Positions 42,519 through 53,882 of a stretch of DNA of 64,000 bases are shown here, piece after piece. Each line of letters begins with the position of its first letter. The first letter of the stretch is position 1. The notes under the pieces are model-generated. The model saw only the letters and a program-made list of their open reading frames with translations, was not told the origin of the DNA and made no database searches. Source of the DNA: Alligator mississippiensis (Eukaryota > Chordata > Crocodylia > Alligatoridae); contig NC_081828.1 in the NCBI RefSeq assembly GCF_030867095.1, forward strand, positions 15,001-79,000. The letters run 5' to 3'. The position numbers and the translations under genes are program-made.

Positions 42519-42688
42519 AGAATCTTAACAACAAACATAACCAGCACCAGTAAGAAAAAGAACACTACCAGCCAAACCCAGGATGGCAGCCAAAGTCTTT
42601 CTTCGTCCTCTGGGCTCAAGTTACCTAAAGGACTGATAATGTCAGCTCTTGGTCTTGATCGAGGTGGTGATCTTCCGAATGGGAGCAT
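42500..42688 (-). CDS. Small membrane-protein ORF between pol and env
   Basis: A 62-aa frame whose ATG directly follows the pol stop (TGA then ATG) in the same register. Its last 19 bases overlap the env start in another register. The N-terminus is proline/arginine-rich (FGRSPPRSRPRA), and one hydrophobic span (VWLVVFFFLLVLVMFVV) follows. It could be an accessory type I/III membrane peptide, an alternative env leader, or chance. The stop-start junction and clean transmembrane span make it worth naming, but no homologue is recognised. Confidence 0.4.
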   Translation of the reverse strand: MLPFGRSPPRSRPRADIISPLGNLSPEDEERLWLPSWVWLVVFFFLLVLVMFVVKILCPSCI

Positions 42689-45600
42689 TCACTTTCTTCG
42701 AGGCCGAAGATCATATCTTCGTTCTTCAACTGATGAATCCGGCTGGGCTGAGGTGTTGGGTGCAGGGGAGAGGTTACTAGCACTTGCACCCTGATGCTCC
42801 TCACTTGCCTGAGTGAGGTCCTGAGGGTCTTTGTCCTTGGCGTCAGGGAAAGATCCCAACCTTGGTTGGAATACAGCTGCTTCGGCGTCCAATGGAGGTG
42901 ATACCTTCTTGCAGTGCGAGGCTTGAGTCCACGTTTGGTGACCTTGGCAACGAACAGCAGAATTAGTGGTTAGAAGTACCTGGAAAGGTCCTTTCCATCT
43001 GGGCTGAAGTGCGTTTTTCCGTTGATAGACCTTTACGTAGATCCAATCCCCTGGTTCGAGGTTGTGACAGGGAACATCCGGTGGTTGAGGTAAGGCTTCT
43101 TGGACCTGTGAATGAACAGACCTGGCATACTTCATTAATGCCTTGCAATAATTTAGTACAGTTTCATCAGTTAATTGTAGGTCTGTTTGGTGAGGGGCAA
43201 CAGGTGGTGTAGCTGGCATCCTCATGGGTCGTGCCATGAGTATTTCATAAGGGGTTAGGCCATGTTTTCTGTTAACAGTGTTTCTAATGTGCATAAGAGC
43301 AATGGGCAGTGCATCAGGCCATTTGAGGCCTGTTTCAGCACAAATCTTCGAAATGCGCGTTTTTAAATCAGAGTTTTTACGTTCTACAGCACCACTTGAC
43401 TGTGGATGATAACTACAGTGTAGGTGTTGCTGTATGTTGAGTGCTTGGCAGATGTTTTTTATTATCTGTCCTGTGAAATGGGTGCCACGGTCACTATCTA
43501 TTGTGAGAGGCAATCCAAATCTAGGGATGAATTCTTTGAGCAATTTCTTTGCTACAGTGATGGAATCAGCACGTACGCATGGGTAGGCTTCCACCCATCC
43601 AGAGAACACATCAATAATAACAAGAATGTACTCATAAGAACAGCACTTAGGTAGCTGCACAAAATCAATTTGCAGATTTACAAACGGTCCCCATGGAGGG
43701 GGATGGGCTGCGGGTGTCGTTTTTACTCGTTGCCCAATGTTGTGAGCTAAGCAGATGGGACAGGAGCTACAGTACTGTTGTGCCATGGAAGGAAAATTTG
43801 GGGCAAACCAATTTCTTTGTACTGTAGCAATCATTCCTCCCTTGCTCGTATGGGCCACAGAGTGGGTTAAACGAGCAAGATGTGACAAAAGCTCTCTAGG
43901 CGCCACCAGGCGGCCGTCCAGGAAGCGCCAGAGAGAGTCGGGGTGCAGTGAACATCCTGCACGCAGCCAGTCATTTATTTCCTTTTTTGGGGCCTGATTT
44001 TGAAGAAGGGCCAGACTTGAAAGGCTAGCCAAAGGAGACTGGTCTGCTGAAAAACAAACAAAAACAGAGTTAGGAGCCTGTGGGCCAGAAAGGGCCGCAT
44101 TTCTGGCAGAACGGTCTGCCAGATCATTTCCTCGTGTGACATCATCAAACGGTTTCTCATGAGCTTTACATTTAACAATAGCAATAGCAAGAGGCAATTG
44201 AACAGCTTCTAAGAGCGCTTTTACATAACAACCATGACTGATTTGGGTCCCTGATGAAGTGAGGAACCCTCTTTGTTTCCAGATTTGTCCAAAATCATGA
44301 ACAACACCAAAAGCATACTTAGAGTCAGTATAAATGGTTGTGGTTTGATTTTTTGCAAGAATGCAAGCACGTGTTAAAGCAATGAGTTCAGCAACTTAAG
44401 CAGAACGAGCTTGGGGTAAAGAATAGGCTTCCAAAACAGCATACTGAGTGCATACTGCATATCCCGCAACTAATTTGCCTGCATCATTTCTAAGACAGGA
44501 ACCATCAACAAACAAAACAAGGTCAGAGTTTGGGATAGGAATGTCCTTGAGGTCAGTTCGAGGGGTTAACAATTGAGTTGTGATAGACAGGCAATCATGA
44601 GGCTCACCATCAGAGGCAATAGGCAGAAGTGACGCAGGATTCAGAATTGAACAGCGATTTAAGGTTACATTTGCAGCTGACAGTAGAAGTTTCTCATATT
44701 TAGTAAGACGGGAATTGGAAATGTGCTGAGTTTTGCCCTTGAGCAGAAGGGCCATCACAGCATGTGGAACTGCAACGGTTAAAGAGTGTCCCAAAACTAG
44801 AGAATCTGCCTTTTCAACCAACAAGGCAGCAGCTGCAACTGAACGGAGGCAAGGAGGAAGTCCCGCAGCTACGGGATCAAGGGCAGAGCTGTAATATGCA
44901 ATTGGGCGATGCTTTTCACCATGCAGCTGAGTGAGTACTCCTAAAGCGATTCCTTCCCGTTCATGACAAAACAAGGTAAAGGGTTTCTTATAATTAGGAA
45001 GTCCAAGAGCAGGAGCAAGAGTGAGGGCTTGCTTAAGGACCACAAATGCTTGTTCGGCTTCAGGAGTCCAAGGGAGGGGTTCCGGGGTGGTATCATGAGT
45101 GAATGCTTGCAAGTGTTTTGCGAAAGCAGCATAACCCAGGATCCACTGTCTACAATAACCCGTTGCACCTAAGAATCCCCTCATCTGTTTTCTAGTCATA
45201 GGTTTGGGAATGTTGAGGATAGCTTCAACTCTACTAGGGGAAAGGTGTCGTTCTCCTGCTGAGATATCATGCCCTAAATAATGTACCTTAGACTTGCAGA
45301 GCTGCAATTTAGATTTTGAGGCCTTGTGGCCTTTCTGAGCTAAAGCTGTGAGGAGTGTCAAAGTATCTTGCTCACAGGCCTCTAAAGTGGGTGAGGCTAA
45401 CAATAGATCATCAACGTACTGAACAAGGGTGGACCCCCCTTTGAACGTGATAGGATCCAAATCTTTTTTTAGGATCTGGGAAAACAGGGTTGGGGACTCT
45501 GTATATCCCTGAGGGAGTCTTGTCCAGGTATATTGAAATCCCTGATAAGTAAATGCAAACAGATACTGGCTATCCTTATGAACGGGGATAGAAAAAAAAG

Positions 45601-46447
45601 CAGAACAAAGATCCACTACTGTGAAATATGTAGCATCTGAAGGGATACAGGAAAGAATAGTGGCAGGGTTAGGGACCACGGGGAAAGCGGGTAACACAGC
45701 GGCATTTACAGCTCGAAGATCTTGCACAAAGCGATACGTATCTTTACCAGGTTTTTTGACAGGTAGGATAGGTGTGTTGCAAGGGGAGCGTATTGGGACA
45801 ATAATCCCTTGCTCAAGGAGTGAGGAAACGACAGGCTTGATCCCTTCCTCAGCTTCCTTTGAGATGGGGTACTGTGGGACACGAGGAAGTGGCTTGGCAG
45901 GGTTCAGGATGATACGCACTGGTTCAGCACTCAGCATGTGCCCCACTTCATTCGCATGGGTGGACCACAGCTGTGGAGGTACTCGTGCCAACAGTTCCTC
46001 TTGCAAGAAGGAAGTGTCAGAATCAGAGTACTCCTGGGTTAGCAAAGCCACAAGCTCGGTTTCCCTATGTTCCGGTACCTCAAGGTAAACACCATCTGGG
46101 CTACAATAAATCACGCATCCCAGTTTACACAGCAAGTCCTTACCAAGAAGGTTGACAGGTGCACAGGGGCTAAGAAGAAAGGCATGATTCTCAGACAAAG
46201 GGCCAATAGAGATGGAGACAGGTTCAGAGACGGGATGTGGGATAGGTTGTCCGCCTATACCGACAGCATTTACAGTTTCAGGAGAATAAGGTAGAAAAGG
46301 AAACTCAGCAGCCTTTAGCGTGGAGCGGGACGCTCCGGTGTCGACAAGACAGGAGACAGGTTTACCAGAAATAAGGCATTCAACAAACGGACCAGATTGG
46401 TCAGTAGCAAGCAAAGGAGCAATGATGTCACTGTCCCTCAGGCTGTC
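42689..46447 (-). pseudogene. pol: pro-pol of the young ERV, one premature stop
   Basis: In the same frame as gag, after the gag UAG, with 1253 codons to the final TGA. The order is protease (LVDTGASRS), RT (LPQGYTESP and YVDD near codon 342), RNase H (IYTDSKYAFG), then integrase. Integrase has the H-H-C-C zinc site (CSSCPICLAHN), the D, D and E core (IDVFSGW, SDRGTHF, SSGAVE) and a C-terminal SH3-like part (GDWIYVK). A single TAA at 44396-44398 (about codon 684) interrupts the start of RNase H. The rest is open. Without readthrough, RNase H and integrase would not be made. Confidence 0.93.
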
Positions 46448-46450
46448 CTA
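46448..46450 (-). other. gag amber codon, probable readthrough site
   Basis: The gag frame ends in TAG, and pro-pol continues in the same register with no frameshift. Gammaretroviruses make Gag-Pol by suppressing a UAG at exactly this place. The expected downstream pseudoknot was not modelled. Confidence 0.85.
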
Positions 46451-47998
46451 TTCAACACTGGGAAAATTGACAGGAAGTGGAGGTGGGAGCTGGGGTCTGG
46501 GTCCTTGGCCGGGGCGGTTGGGGCATTCTGATTTCCAATGTCCTTCTTGCTTGCAATAATGACATTGGTTCCCATAGCCTGGGTTTTGTGGGCTCAAGGA
46601 TCTATCTCTTCCCCTGAATCTACCCGGGCCTCCCCTTCCCCGTCCTCGTCCCCTTCCTCTACCTGGACCCTGCAACTGAGAAATCTGTAAGGCCATTAAC
46701 TTAAACTCGGCACTGTCTTTAGACCGTTCCAATTTGTTATGAAAATGGTTAGCCTCAGCAAGGACTTCGGTCAAATCTTTAGTTTCCCAGCCAATAATTA
46801 CTGTTTGAATTTTCTCAGCAATTTTAGGGTTAAGTCCCTGGACGAATGCTGCCACTATTGCTTGTTTAGCATTTCCGACTGGGTTATCCATTCCTGAGTA
46901 TCGTTCAAATGCCTGTTTGAGGCATTCTAAATAGTCACTGGGGTGTTCATTTTTGTTTTGTTTACAGGTATTTATTTTGGTCCAGTCTGCCTTTTTTGGG
47001 CAAATTGTGAGAACTGCCTGAACCAAAGCATTTCTCTTGTCAATAAAGTCTTGGCCAATCCCTGGGTTTTGATCTGGCCAAGTACAGGCAGCGTACAGAC
47101 GTAGCATAGTCTCCTTGGGCAAAATGGATCGCATGAGCTGATTAATGTCAGCCCATGTTGGATTATAACAATTTATAACAGTCTGCAATTCTTCCTGAAA
47201 TTTTTCTGGGTCTTCCCTGATTTTTGGGAACTTTTGAGTTAAATTGTAGAGATCACCTGGAGTCCAGGGTGCATGCACAGTTACTATATTTTGTCCATCG
47301 GTGCCAATGCCTGGCATTTGTCTTAGGGGGTAAACTTGTGCAGTTCGGGATCTCAGATTGATGGGAGATCTTTCCATGCCTATTCCCATTCTTCTAAATA
47401 CACCTGTGGTGGGTTGTGACCCAGGAGTAAATTGCCACACTGGTGATGATTGAGTGGCAGATATGGTGGATGAGTCCGGACTATTAAGCTCCGTGGATGG
47501 ATTTACTGAAGGAGCTTCAGCTAATGGGTCACTAGCCTGGGCTGCAGCCTGATGTTGAACCGGTTGTTGCTGATGTGGGAGTCCCAGGAGAGCGGGGTTC
47601 GAACAAAGGTCAAGGATATCCTCTGCTGGCTCCGGTGGTGGGGGCGCCCCGGGCAATGCTGGATACATTGGAGCGGTGGCCAGCGTGTAATTTGGGGGAG
47701 CAGCCAATTTCTCCCGAACAGCTTTTAACTGCTGTTTTAATTTTTCTTGAGAGTCTTTTAGGCTCCTAGTTTGAGATTCTGTCCGCCTTTTGGACATCTC
47801 ATCATACCAATAAAAGAACGCGTCCCACTGGTTTTGTGGTGTTTTGGATCCACGGGACTCTAACGCCCCTCTCAAGTGCACTATTTTATCCTGATCAAAT
47901 GTTCCTTCCTGTGGAAAATGTTTCACAGGATCATCCCTAGTATACCAGTTCCACTTATCCAGGTACTTGCAAGTCTCGGGAGAATAGTGTGTGTACAT
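46448..47998 (-). CDS. gag: gag polyprotein (young ERV)
   Basis: A 516-aa frame from the first in-frame ATG. It has a matrix region, a PPNY late-domain motif near residue 100, a proline-rich linker and a capsid region with major-homology-like sequence. A basic RG-rich stretch (RGRGRGRGG) leads into one zinc knuckle, CX2CX4HX4C (CHYCKQEGHWKSEC). A single knuckle and a PPXY motif are typical of gammaretroviruses. No myristoylation site follows this ATG. A glycine motif (GTSQS) lies in another register upstream at about 48056, so the true N-terminus is probably disrupted. Confidence 0.9.
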   Translation of the reverse strand: MYTHYSPETCKYLDKWNWYTRDDPVKHFPQEGTFDQDKIVHLRGALESRGSKTPQNQWDAFFYWYDEMSKRRTESQTRSLKDSQEKLKQQLKAVREKLAAPPNYTLATAPMYPALPGAPPPPEPAEDILDLCSNPALLGLPHQQQPVQHQAAAQASDPLAEAPSVNPSTELNSPDSSTISATQSSPVWQFTPGSQPTTGVFRRMGIGMERSPINLRSRTAQVYPLRQMPGIGTDGQNIVTVHAPWTPGDLYNLTQKFPKIREDPEKFQEELQTVINCYNPTWADINQLMRSILPKETMLRLYAACTWPDQNPGIGQDFIDKRNALVQAVLTICPKKADWTKINTCKQNKNEHPSDYLECLKQAFERYSGMDNPVGNAKQAIVAAFVQGLNPKIAEKIQTVIIGWETKDLTEVLAEANHFHNKLERSKDSAEFKLMALQISQLQGPGRGRGRGRGRGGPGRFRGRDRSLSPQNPGYGNQCHYCKQEGHWKSECPNRPGQGPRPQLPPPLPVNFPSVE

Positions 47999-48058
47999 AA
48001 AGTACGCCGGAGTCCCCTTAGGGGGGACAGGAACCTGTTTAGACTGACTTGTTCCCGT

Positions 48059-48925
48059 TTTCAGTCACACAGGGAGACGTAGGAGAGGCTTATTTAGGAT
48101 GTCCGGGCCGCTCAGTGCCTTGCCCCGCAGTTTTTCACTGCCCAGACAAAAGGCTTCTGACCCGACACCGGCTCATAAAATGGAAATGGGGAGGGAAACA
48201 CTAGAGGGATCCTTTCACTCCTGCTTTCGGCAGAAGCTACTGGGACGAGGGGTTTGGAAAAGACAAAATCACTCAGACGCCCTGTCCACTGGGTCACGAG
48301 GTTCCAGTTGGGTCCCCTTGCTTTCAAAACTGCCCTGTCAGGCAGAATTGGGGCGGCTGAACCCAACCGTAGTCTCAGTCCTGGTCAGTGGCTCATATTT
48401 CTAAATACACACACACATTCATTCAATAAGCCCTGTCCACTGGGTCACGAGGTTCCAGTTGGGCCCCCTTGCTTTCAAAACTGCCCTGTCAGGCAGAATT
48501 GGGGCGGCTGAGCCCAACCGTAGTCTCAGTCCTGATCAGTGGCTCATATTTCTAAATACACACACACATGCACATTTATTCAGTCAGCCAGACCTCCTAA
48601 CCCACACCGCCTTAGTTAATTAACTACAAGCCCGATGTGCTGTTGGATGAAGGTGCCTCAAACAGTTTCTCCCTAAAACGTACGTTACCAGACACAAAAT
48701 GGGATCCTTTACCAGACAGAAAATTTTAGCCGGCAGTAAGGTTCAGACTGACCTGTTTTAACAAGGTTCAGATCCAGTTACCACGGCCAAGTTGGGAGCC
48801 TACAGGCAGTCCTCCTCCGAAACCCCAATAGAGATTTTGAATTAGGTCTCTTACCTCTCAAGTTTGGCGCCTCAGGGTTCGGGGGGGGGTAGCCTGCGGT
48901 CCTCCTTCCTCAGCCTGTGTTCTGG
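48059..48925. other. Leader of the young ERV with a 150-base tandem duplication
   Basis: The region between primer site and gag has no coding frame of note. It would hold the packaging signal and splice donor. Two near-identical copies of a segment beginning CCCTGTCCACTGGGTCACGA lie at about 48280-48430 and 48431-48575, each ending with a short CA repeat (AAATACACACACACA). Confidence 0.8.
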
Positions 48926-48943
48926 ATCCGAGTCACGGCACCA
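48926..48943 (-). other. Primer binding site, tRNA-His (young ERV)
   Basis: The sense strand reads TGGTGCCGTGACTCGGAT, an exact complement of the 3' end of vertebrate tRNA-His, five bases after the 5' LTR. This is the primer of ERV-H-type gammaretroviral lineages. Confidence 0.93.
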
Positions 48944-48948
48944 GGAAT

Positions 48949-49458
48949 TGTCGTGGAAACACACACAGAGTACTTTTGGGTCAGGTCAGCAGAAGCTTTT
49001 ATTCAAAAGAAACTACAGCTGTAGGGGGAGTTCCAAAGTGACATGGATTTCCCAAGCACTTGGAAGGGGTCCCCCCCCAAGAGCAAAATCAGGAGGCTTA
49101 TATACTTTTTAACAGTCGCTTACAACTCACGTGATCATATAGTGAAATTAGCATGAAAAGCGGCTATAATATTACTTCATTATTTCTTTGCTGTTATCAG
49201 GATGGGAATTATGGGGGAGATAGGGTTAGTTCACAAACCTCCTTCTTGCACCTGGAAATCTACTTTGTACATACTTTTTTTTTTTTTTTCTACCTTCAAG
49301 GCCGCGGTGAGCGAAGCATTTGCAGAAGAGTTACAAAGAACAAACACTTGCCCTTATCTGTTCTACTGTACCGAGCCAGCAATTCTACACAAAGCGGTTA
49401 TGTCATCTTATAACTAAAATAATCAAAGTTTAAGGCATATATTTTTTCTGATTCCACA
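48949..49458 (-). repeat. 5' LTR of the young ERV
   Basis: A 510-base block with TG and CA ends. TATATAAG on the sense strand lies at 49098-49105 and AATAAA at 48998-49003. It is identical to the 3' LTR apart from a 3-base (TAA-type) insertion in CGGCTATAATATTAC near 49168. CTAC follows its outer edge. Confidence 0.95.
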
Positions 49459-52279
49459 CTACACAATGCAATCCCATCCCCTGGTCCACACCTCTGAGCT
49501 CTCCAAGGCTTGCCTCTGCTGGGACCACAGCACAGCAGCCACAGCATATGCTGGAGACACCACCACAAGAAGGACCTTTTCTCTGACACCCAGTACTCAC
49601 CACAGTCAGAAACATCCTGATCGATCTCCAGTCGTCTACCCTACCTAGTCAATGCCCAACACCCAGGACTGGGCTGGAGAAAAACAGAAACCTGCAAGAT
49701 ACAGAAAATCTTCACCAAAACACAAGAACAAAAACATGGAGGCAACTGGCAGATTGGAGAGAAGTCCCACGCTGCTCCAAGTAAGCACTCGCCCACCTAC
49801 CACAGGGACCACAGATGCATAGGGATCCAGCCAAGAGACACCACAAAGCCAGAGGCCTCAAACCAGGCAACCAGGGACTGACCACACGTCCTCCAGCACC
49901 TCTGGGACGCTTCACCCTCTTCCCACAGTCTGGTGCACATCATCATCCTCAGAAACCTCAGGACAAACACCAAACAAACCCTCCGCCCGCAACAGAGAAG
50001 CCGTTACTGCCATCGACGCAACGCACGCACCTCACTACTAGCACCCGTGGCCCTCCCGCCCAGGGCTCCGACACCAGCCTGCTTTGCCCCGCAGCACAGA
50101 CGGGGCGCAGACAGACCCTTCTCCGGGATTCCCCCTTCCTAGCAGGGGATTCTGTTTGCACCTGCCAACGCAGCCCTCCCGCCTTCACTTCTGGGAAGGA
50201 CTAAACAAAACACCCCGGTGATTTCAGTAACAAACGTAACAGGACAGACACGCACATGCAGACACGCAAGCAGCAAACATTGTTCCCAGCACCGAAGGGG
50301 AGCCTGTGGCAATAGCAACATCCAGGCAGAGACGGACCCAATCCTCTACCTTAGCAAAATCTATGTAGGGGCAAAAATCGACACCCACGTGTCAAAAGTT
50401 AATCCGCTACAAGTCCAAAAACTCCCTACACAAAGACAGAGGCTTTCCTCAAGCACAGCAAGACACAACACCCCGGCTGGACCCACCAGCACCAAAATCA
50501 CAGATCAGACCCCCAAGGTGCCTGCCCCGCATACTAGACAAACTGACCGGCAAGCACGAAGCTTCAGACACCATCCCACACAGGGGCCTCACACACAACT
50601 CACAAGCAAAGGCCTCCCACACAAACTGCCAACACACCTCTGCCTGCTTCAACCTCCACGGGCATAGCTTGGCTCCACTCCCTGAACCAGCATTCGCTTG
50701 CATCCACACAAGCCACAACCCTACAAGGCACAGAACAGACCGTAACCCCAGGAGACACAACCAAACACAAGACAGGACCCATTGGGAGAACTCCCACTCC
50801 ACACACCCAGCCCTCACCTCAAAGCTCTCCAAGGCAGGCCTGGCCAGGGTGCGCCCCATCCAGCCCTAGGAAAGGGCTCAGCCCCAACAGCCACACCGGG
50901 CATCACGCTGTTCCTTCTCCACCCCTCCCTCATCCTGCTCACCATCCTCCCCACACAGGGGACACAGGCACCGCCTGAGGGCACACAGGAAACTTCACTA
51001 CCAAACAGAAGGGCAGACCGCAAACGACTGCCTGACCAGAAGACAATCCCACGCCGCTACGAGTAACATCTTACCTGCTGCAGGCTCTGTCCACGCACAC
51101 AGCTCCACCTGACAGGCAAAGGCCTCGCTCAAGGAGAACCAGAAATGACAACAGGGACACAGCCACCAACTTCTTCCACCTCCTTCTGCATGGTGGTGGC
51201 ACTAGGTCACTTCACCTCTACCTGATCTCTTCCCCGCTCAGGGTCCAGATATTTGCATCACCCCCCAAACAACAAGCAAGTACTACACGAAACAGTATTC
51301 ACATCTCAGTACTAAGGAGAGAGATGCACCCGCCCCGGTCTCCAAAAGCAGCACACAGCCGCCACCCCCACATACAAGGCACAGAGCGTACAAGCAAACC
51401 CCTCCCAAAGGAGGGGACCAATTTACATGCAAACACTCCCATCCTTCCAGCTCTGGGAAGAGCAAAGGAAGAACAAAAAGTGCTGCTGTGATTTTCAACA
51501 TCAAAGCAGAAAGAAACACCAGTGACACACCCAGAGAGACAACACAGAGTACAGCTCCCAGAACTGAAGGGAGGCCAGTGGCAGCAGCAACACACAGGCA
51601 GAGACTGGCACCCCCCCCACCCCCGAGCCAAACATCACCAGAGCAAACCAGCCACTCCACCCCGCTACTCTAAACCAAACCAATTTTCAGCACCCTGTTC
51701 CCCCATCTTCCATCACTACAGCACAACATGCCCTCACATCCTTCTCCCCCACAAGATCAAAGCCACTAGAAATCAAACAAAACCCTCATCACCCCAAACA
51801 GGGGACACAAGGCAACCTAGTCAGGGCCAAGGTAAGCTCCTCTCCAAACCTCCAGCACCACAACCCACTACCTGAGCTCTCAAACGCTTGCTTCTGGCCA
51901 GCCTGAACTGGATATTCACAGGCAATCAAAAACCCACCTAGCTTACACAGGGCACAGCCACCACAGGAGAGCCCTCATCTCCAACAGGCACTGCTCACCA
52001 CAGCCACAACCACGCTGCTCCTTATCCAGGCATCCTCACAGCCAGAAGACAGAGTGGGGACACACCACCTGCACAGGTACACGCACAAAACCTCCTGGAA
52101 ACCTGAAAGAACAAGCGTGGAAAAAGTAACAAAGCAGGAAGACAAATACATTGCGCTGCTCCAAGGGAGCTCAGACCCACCACACACTCCAGCCAGGTGA
52201 CACAGTAGAGGTAGAGGCCTCGCACCGTGCCAAATCGGGAAATCATAACAGGGCTGCCCACTGTGGGTCTCTTCACCGG
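49459..52279. repeat. A/C-rich macrosatellite, unit(s) before the CR1
   Basis: A/C-rich tandem repeat. The GGACCAATTTACATGC block (with TTCCAGCTCTGGGAAGAGC) is at about 51417, the CAGGCTCTGTCCACGCACACAGC block near 51076, and the TCCTGGAAACCTGAAAGAACAAG block near 52090. The same blocks recur in the same order at 55540-64000. No conserved coding frame is seen. Confidence 0.8.
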
Positions 52280-53882
52280 GTGAGCGTGATCCCCTGCCCT
52301 CCATTGATGCTGACTTCATGAAGGAACATCTTGAAAAGCTGGATACCTTCGACTCAGCCGGCCCTGACAATCTTCACCCGAGGGTACTCGAGAAGCTGGC
52401 GAGCATCATAGCCCAGCCTCTAGCGTGGATCTTTGACAACTCTTGGCGCTCTGGTGTCATGCCCGAAGACTGGAAGAAGGCCAATGTGGTGCCTATCTTC
52501 AAGAAAGGGAGGAAAGTGGATCCGGCTAACTATAGGCCCATCAGCCTGACTTCTATCCTGGGGAAGATCTTAGAAAAGTTTATTAAAGAGGCCATCCTTA
52601 ACGGACTGGCCGACGCCAACGTCTTAAGGGATAGCCAGCACGGGTTTGTTGCGGATACGTCTTGCTTGACCAATCTCATTTCCTTCTACGACCGGGTGAC
52701 CTATCACCTGGACAAGGGAGAAGAGATTGATGTCATATCTTGACTTCAAAAAAGCCTTTGATCTGGTTTCCCACGATCGCCTCTGGCCAATTGTCACCTT
52801 GGGTCCTCCAGGATCCACTGGATGGAAAATTGGCTCCGTGGTCGGACCCAGAGGGTAGTAATTGATGGAAGTCACTCATCGTGGTGTCCTGTGACCAGCG
52901 GGGTCCCCCAAGGCTCTGTCCTTGGATCCATACTGTTCAACATCTTCATTAACGATGCGGACACTGGAGTCAGAAGCGGGCCGGCCAAGTTCGCCGACGA
53001 CACCAAACTTTGGGGCAAAGCATCCACGCCAGAAAACAGGCGGGCGATCCAGGCTGACCTGGACAGGCTCAGCAAGTGGGCGGACGAGAATCTGATGGTG
53101 TTCAACGCCGATAAATGCAAGGTTCTCCACCTTGAGAAGAAAAACCTGCAGCATCCTTATAGGCTCAACAGTGCTACGTTGGCTAGCACTATGGAAGAAA
53201 GAGACTTGGGGGTCATCATTGACCACAAGATGAACATGAGCCTGCAGTGCGATGCTGCGGCTATTAAAGCAACCAAAACGCTGGCTTGCATCCACAGATG
53301 CTTCTCAAGCAAATCCTGGGACGTCATTCTCCCCTTATACTTGGCCCTGGCGAGGCCGCAGCTGGAGCACTGCGTCCAGTTTTGGGCTCCACAATTCAAA
53401 AAGGATGTGGAGAAGCTTGAGAGAGTCCAGACAAGAGCCACACACATGATCAGAGGTCAGGGAAGCAGACCCTACGATGACAGGCTGAGAGCCCTGGGGC
53501 TCTTTAGCCTGGAAAAGCGCAGGCTCAGGGGTGATCTGGTGGCCACCTATAAGTTTATCAGGGGTGACCACCAGTATCTGGGGGAACGTTTGTTCACCAG
53601 AGCGCGCCCCAAGGGATGACGACTAGGTCGAATGGTCATAAACTACGACAAGACCGTTTCGGGCTGCGCATAAGGAAGAATTTCTCTACTGTCCGAGCCC
53701 CCAAGGTCTGGAATAGCCTGCCGCCGGAGGCGGTTCAAGTGCCTACACTGAACACCTTTAAGAGCAAACTGGATGCTCATCTTGCTGGGATCCTATGACC
53801 CCAGCTGACTTCCTGCCCTTTGGGCAGGGGGCTGGACTCGATGATCTTCCGAGGTCCCTTCCAGCCCGAATGTCTATGAAAT
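52280..53882 (+). mobile_element. CR1 LINE, 5'-truncated and decayed
   Basis: A CR1-family fragment inserted within a macrosatellite unit between CTCTTCACC and the CTTCC-AGTGGCTGCTTCA segment; other units read straight through this point (for example near 59535). It holds most of the RT, the C-terminal region and the typical CR1 3' end (GAGGTCCCTTCCAGCC). CR1 is the dominant LINE of birds, turtles and crocodilians. Confidence 0.93.
52318..53798 (+). pseudogene. CR1 reverse transcriptase remnant
   Basis: RT sequence in three registers. 52318-52743 carries SAGPDNLHP, PANYRPISLTS and QHGF. A frame change near 52736 leads into DFKKAFD. 52822-53619 carries GVPQGSVLGS and the catalytic FADD. The C-terminal WNSLPPEAVQ part lies in a third register at 53616-53798. 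The N-terminal endonuclease is absent. It is non-functional. Confidence 0.93.

Larger units (their letters stand above)
40469..49458 (-). mobile_element. Young, nearly intact gammaretrovirus-like provirus
   Basis: A complete 9.0-kb provirus on the minus strand: 5' LTR, tRNA-His primer site, leader, gag, UAG-separated pro-pol, env, polypurine tract, 3' LTR. The LTRs differ only by one 3-base indel. A 4-base duplication, CTAC, flanks it at 40465-40468 and 49459-49462; 4 bases is the gammaretroviral size. The defects visible are one in-frame TAA in pol and an irregular gag start. This is one of the youngest features of the window. Confidence 0.96.
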
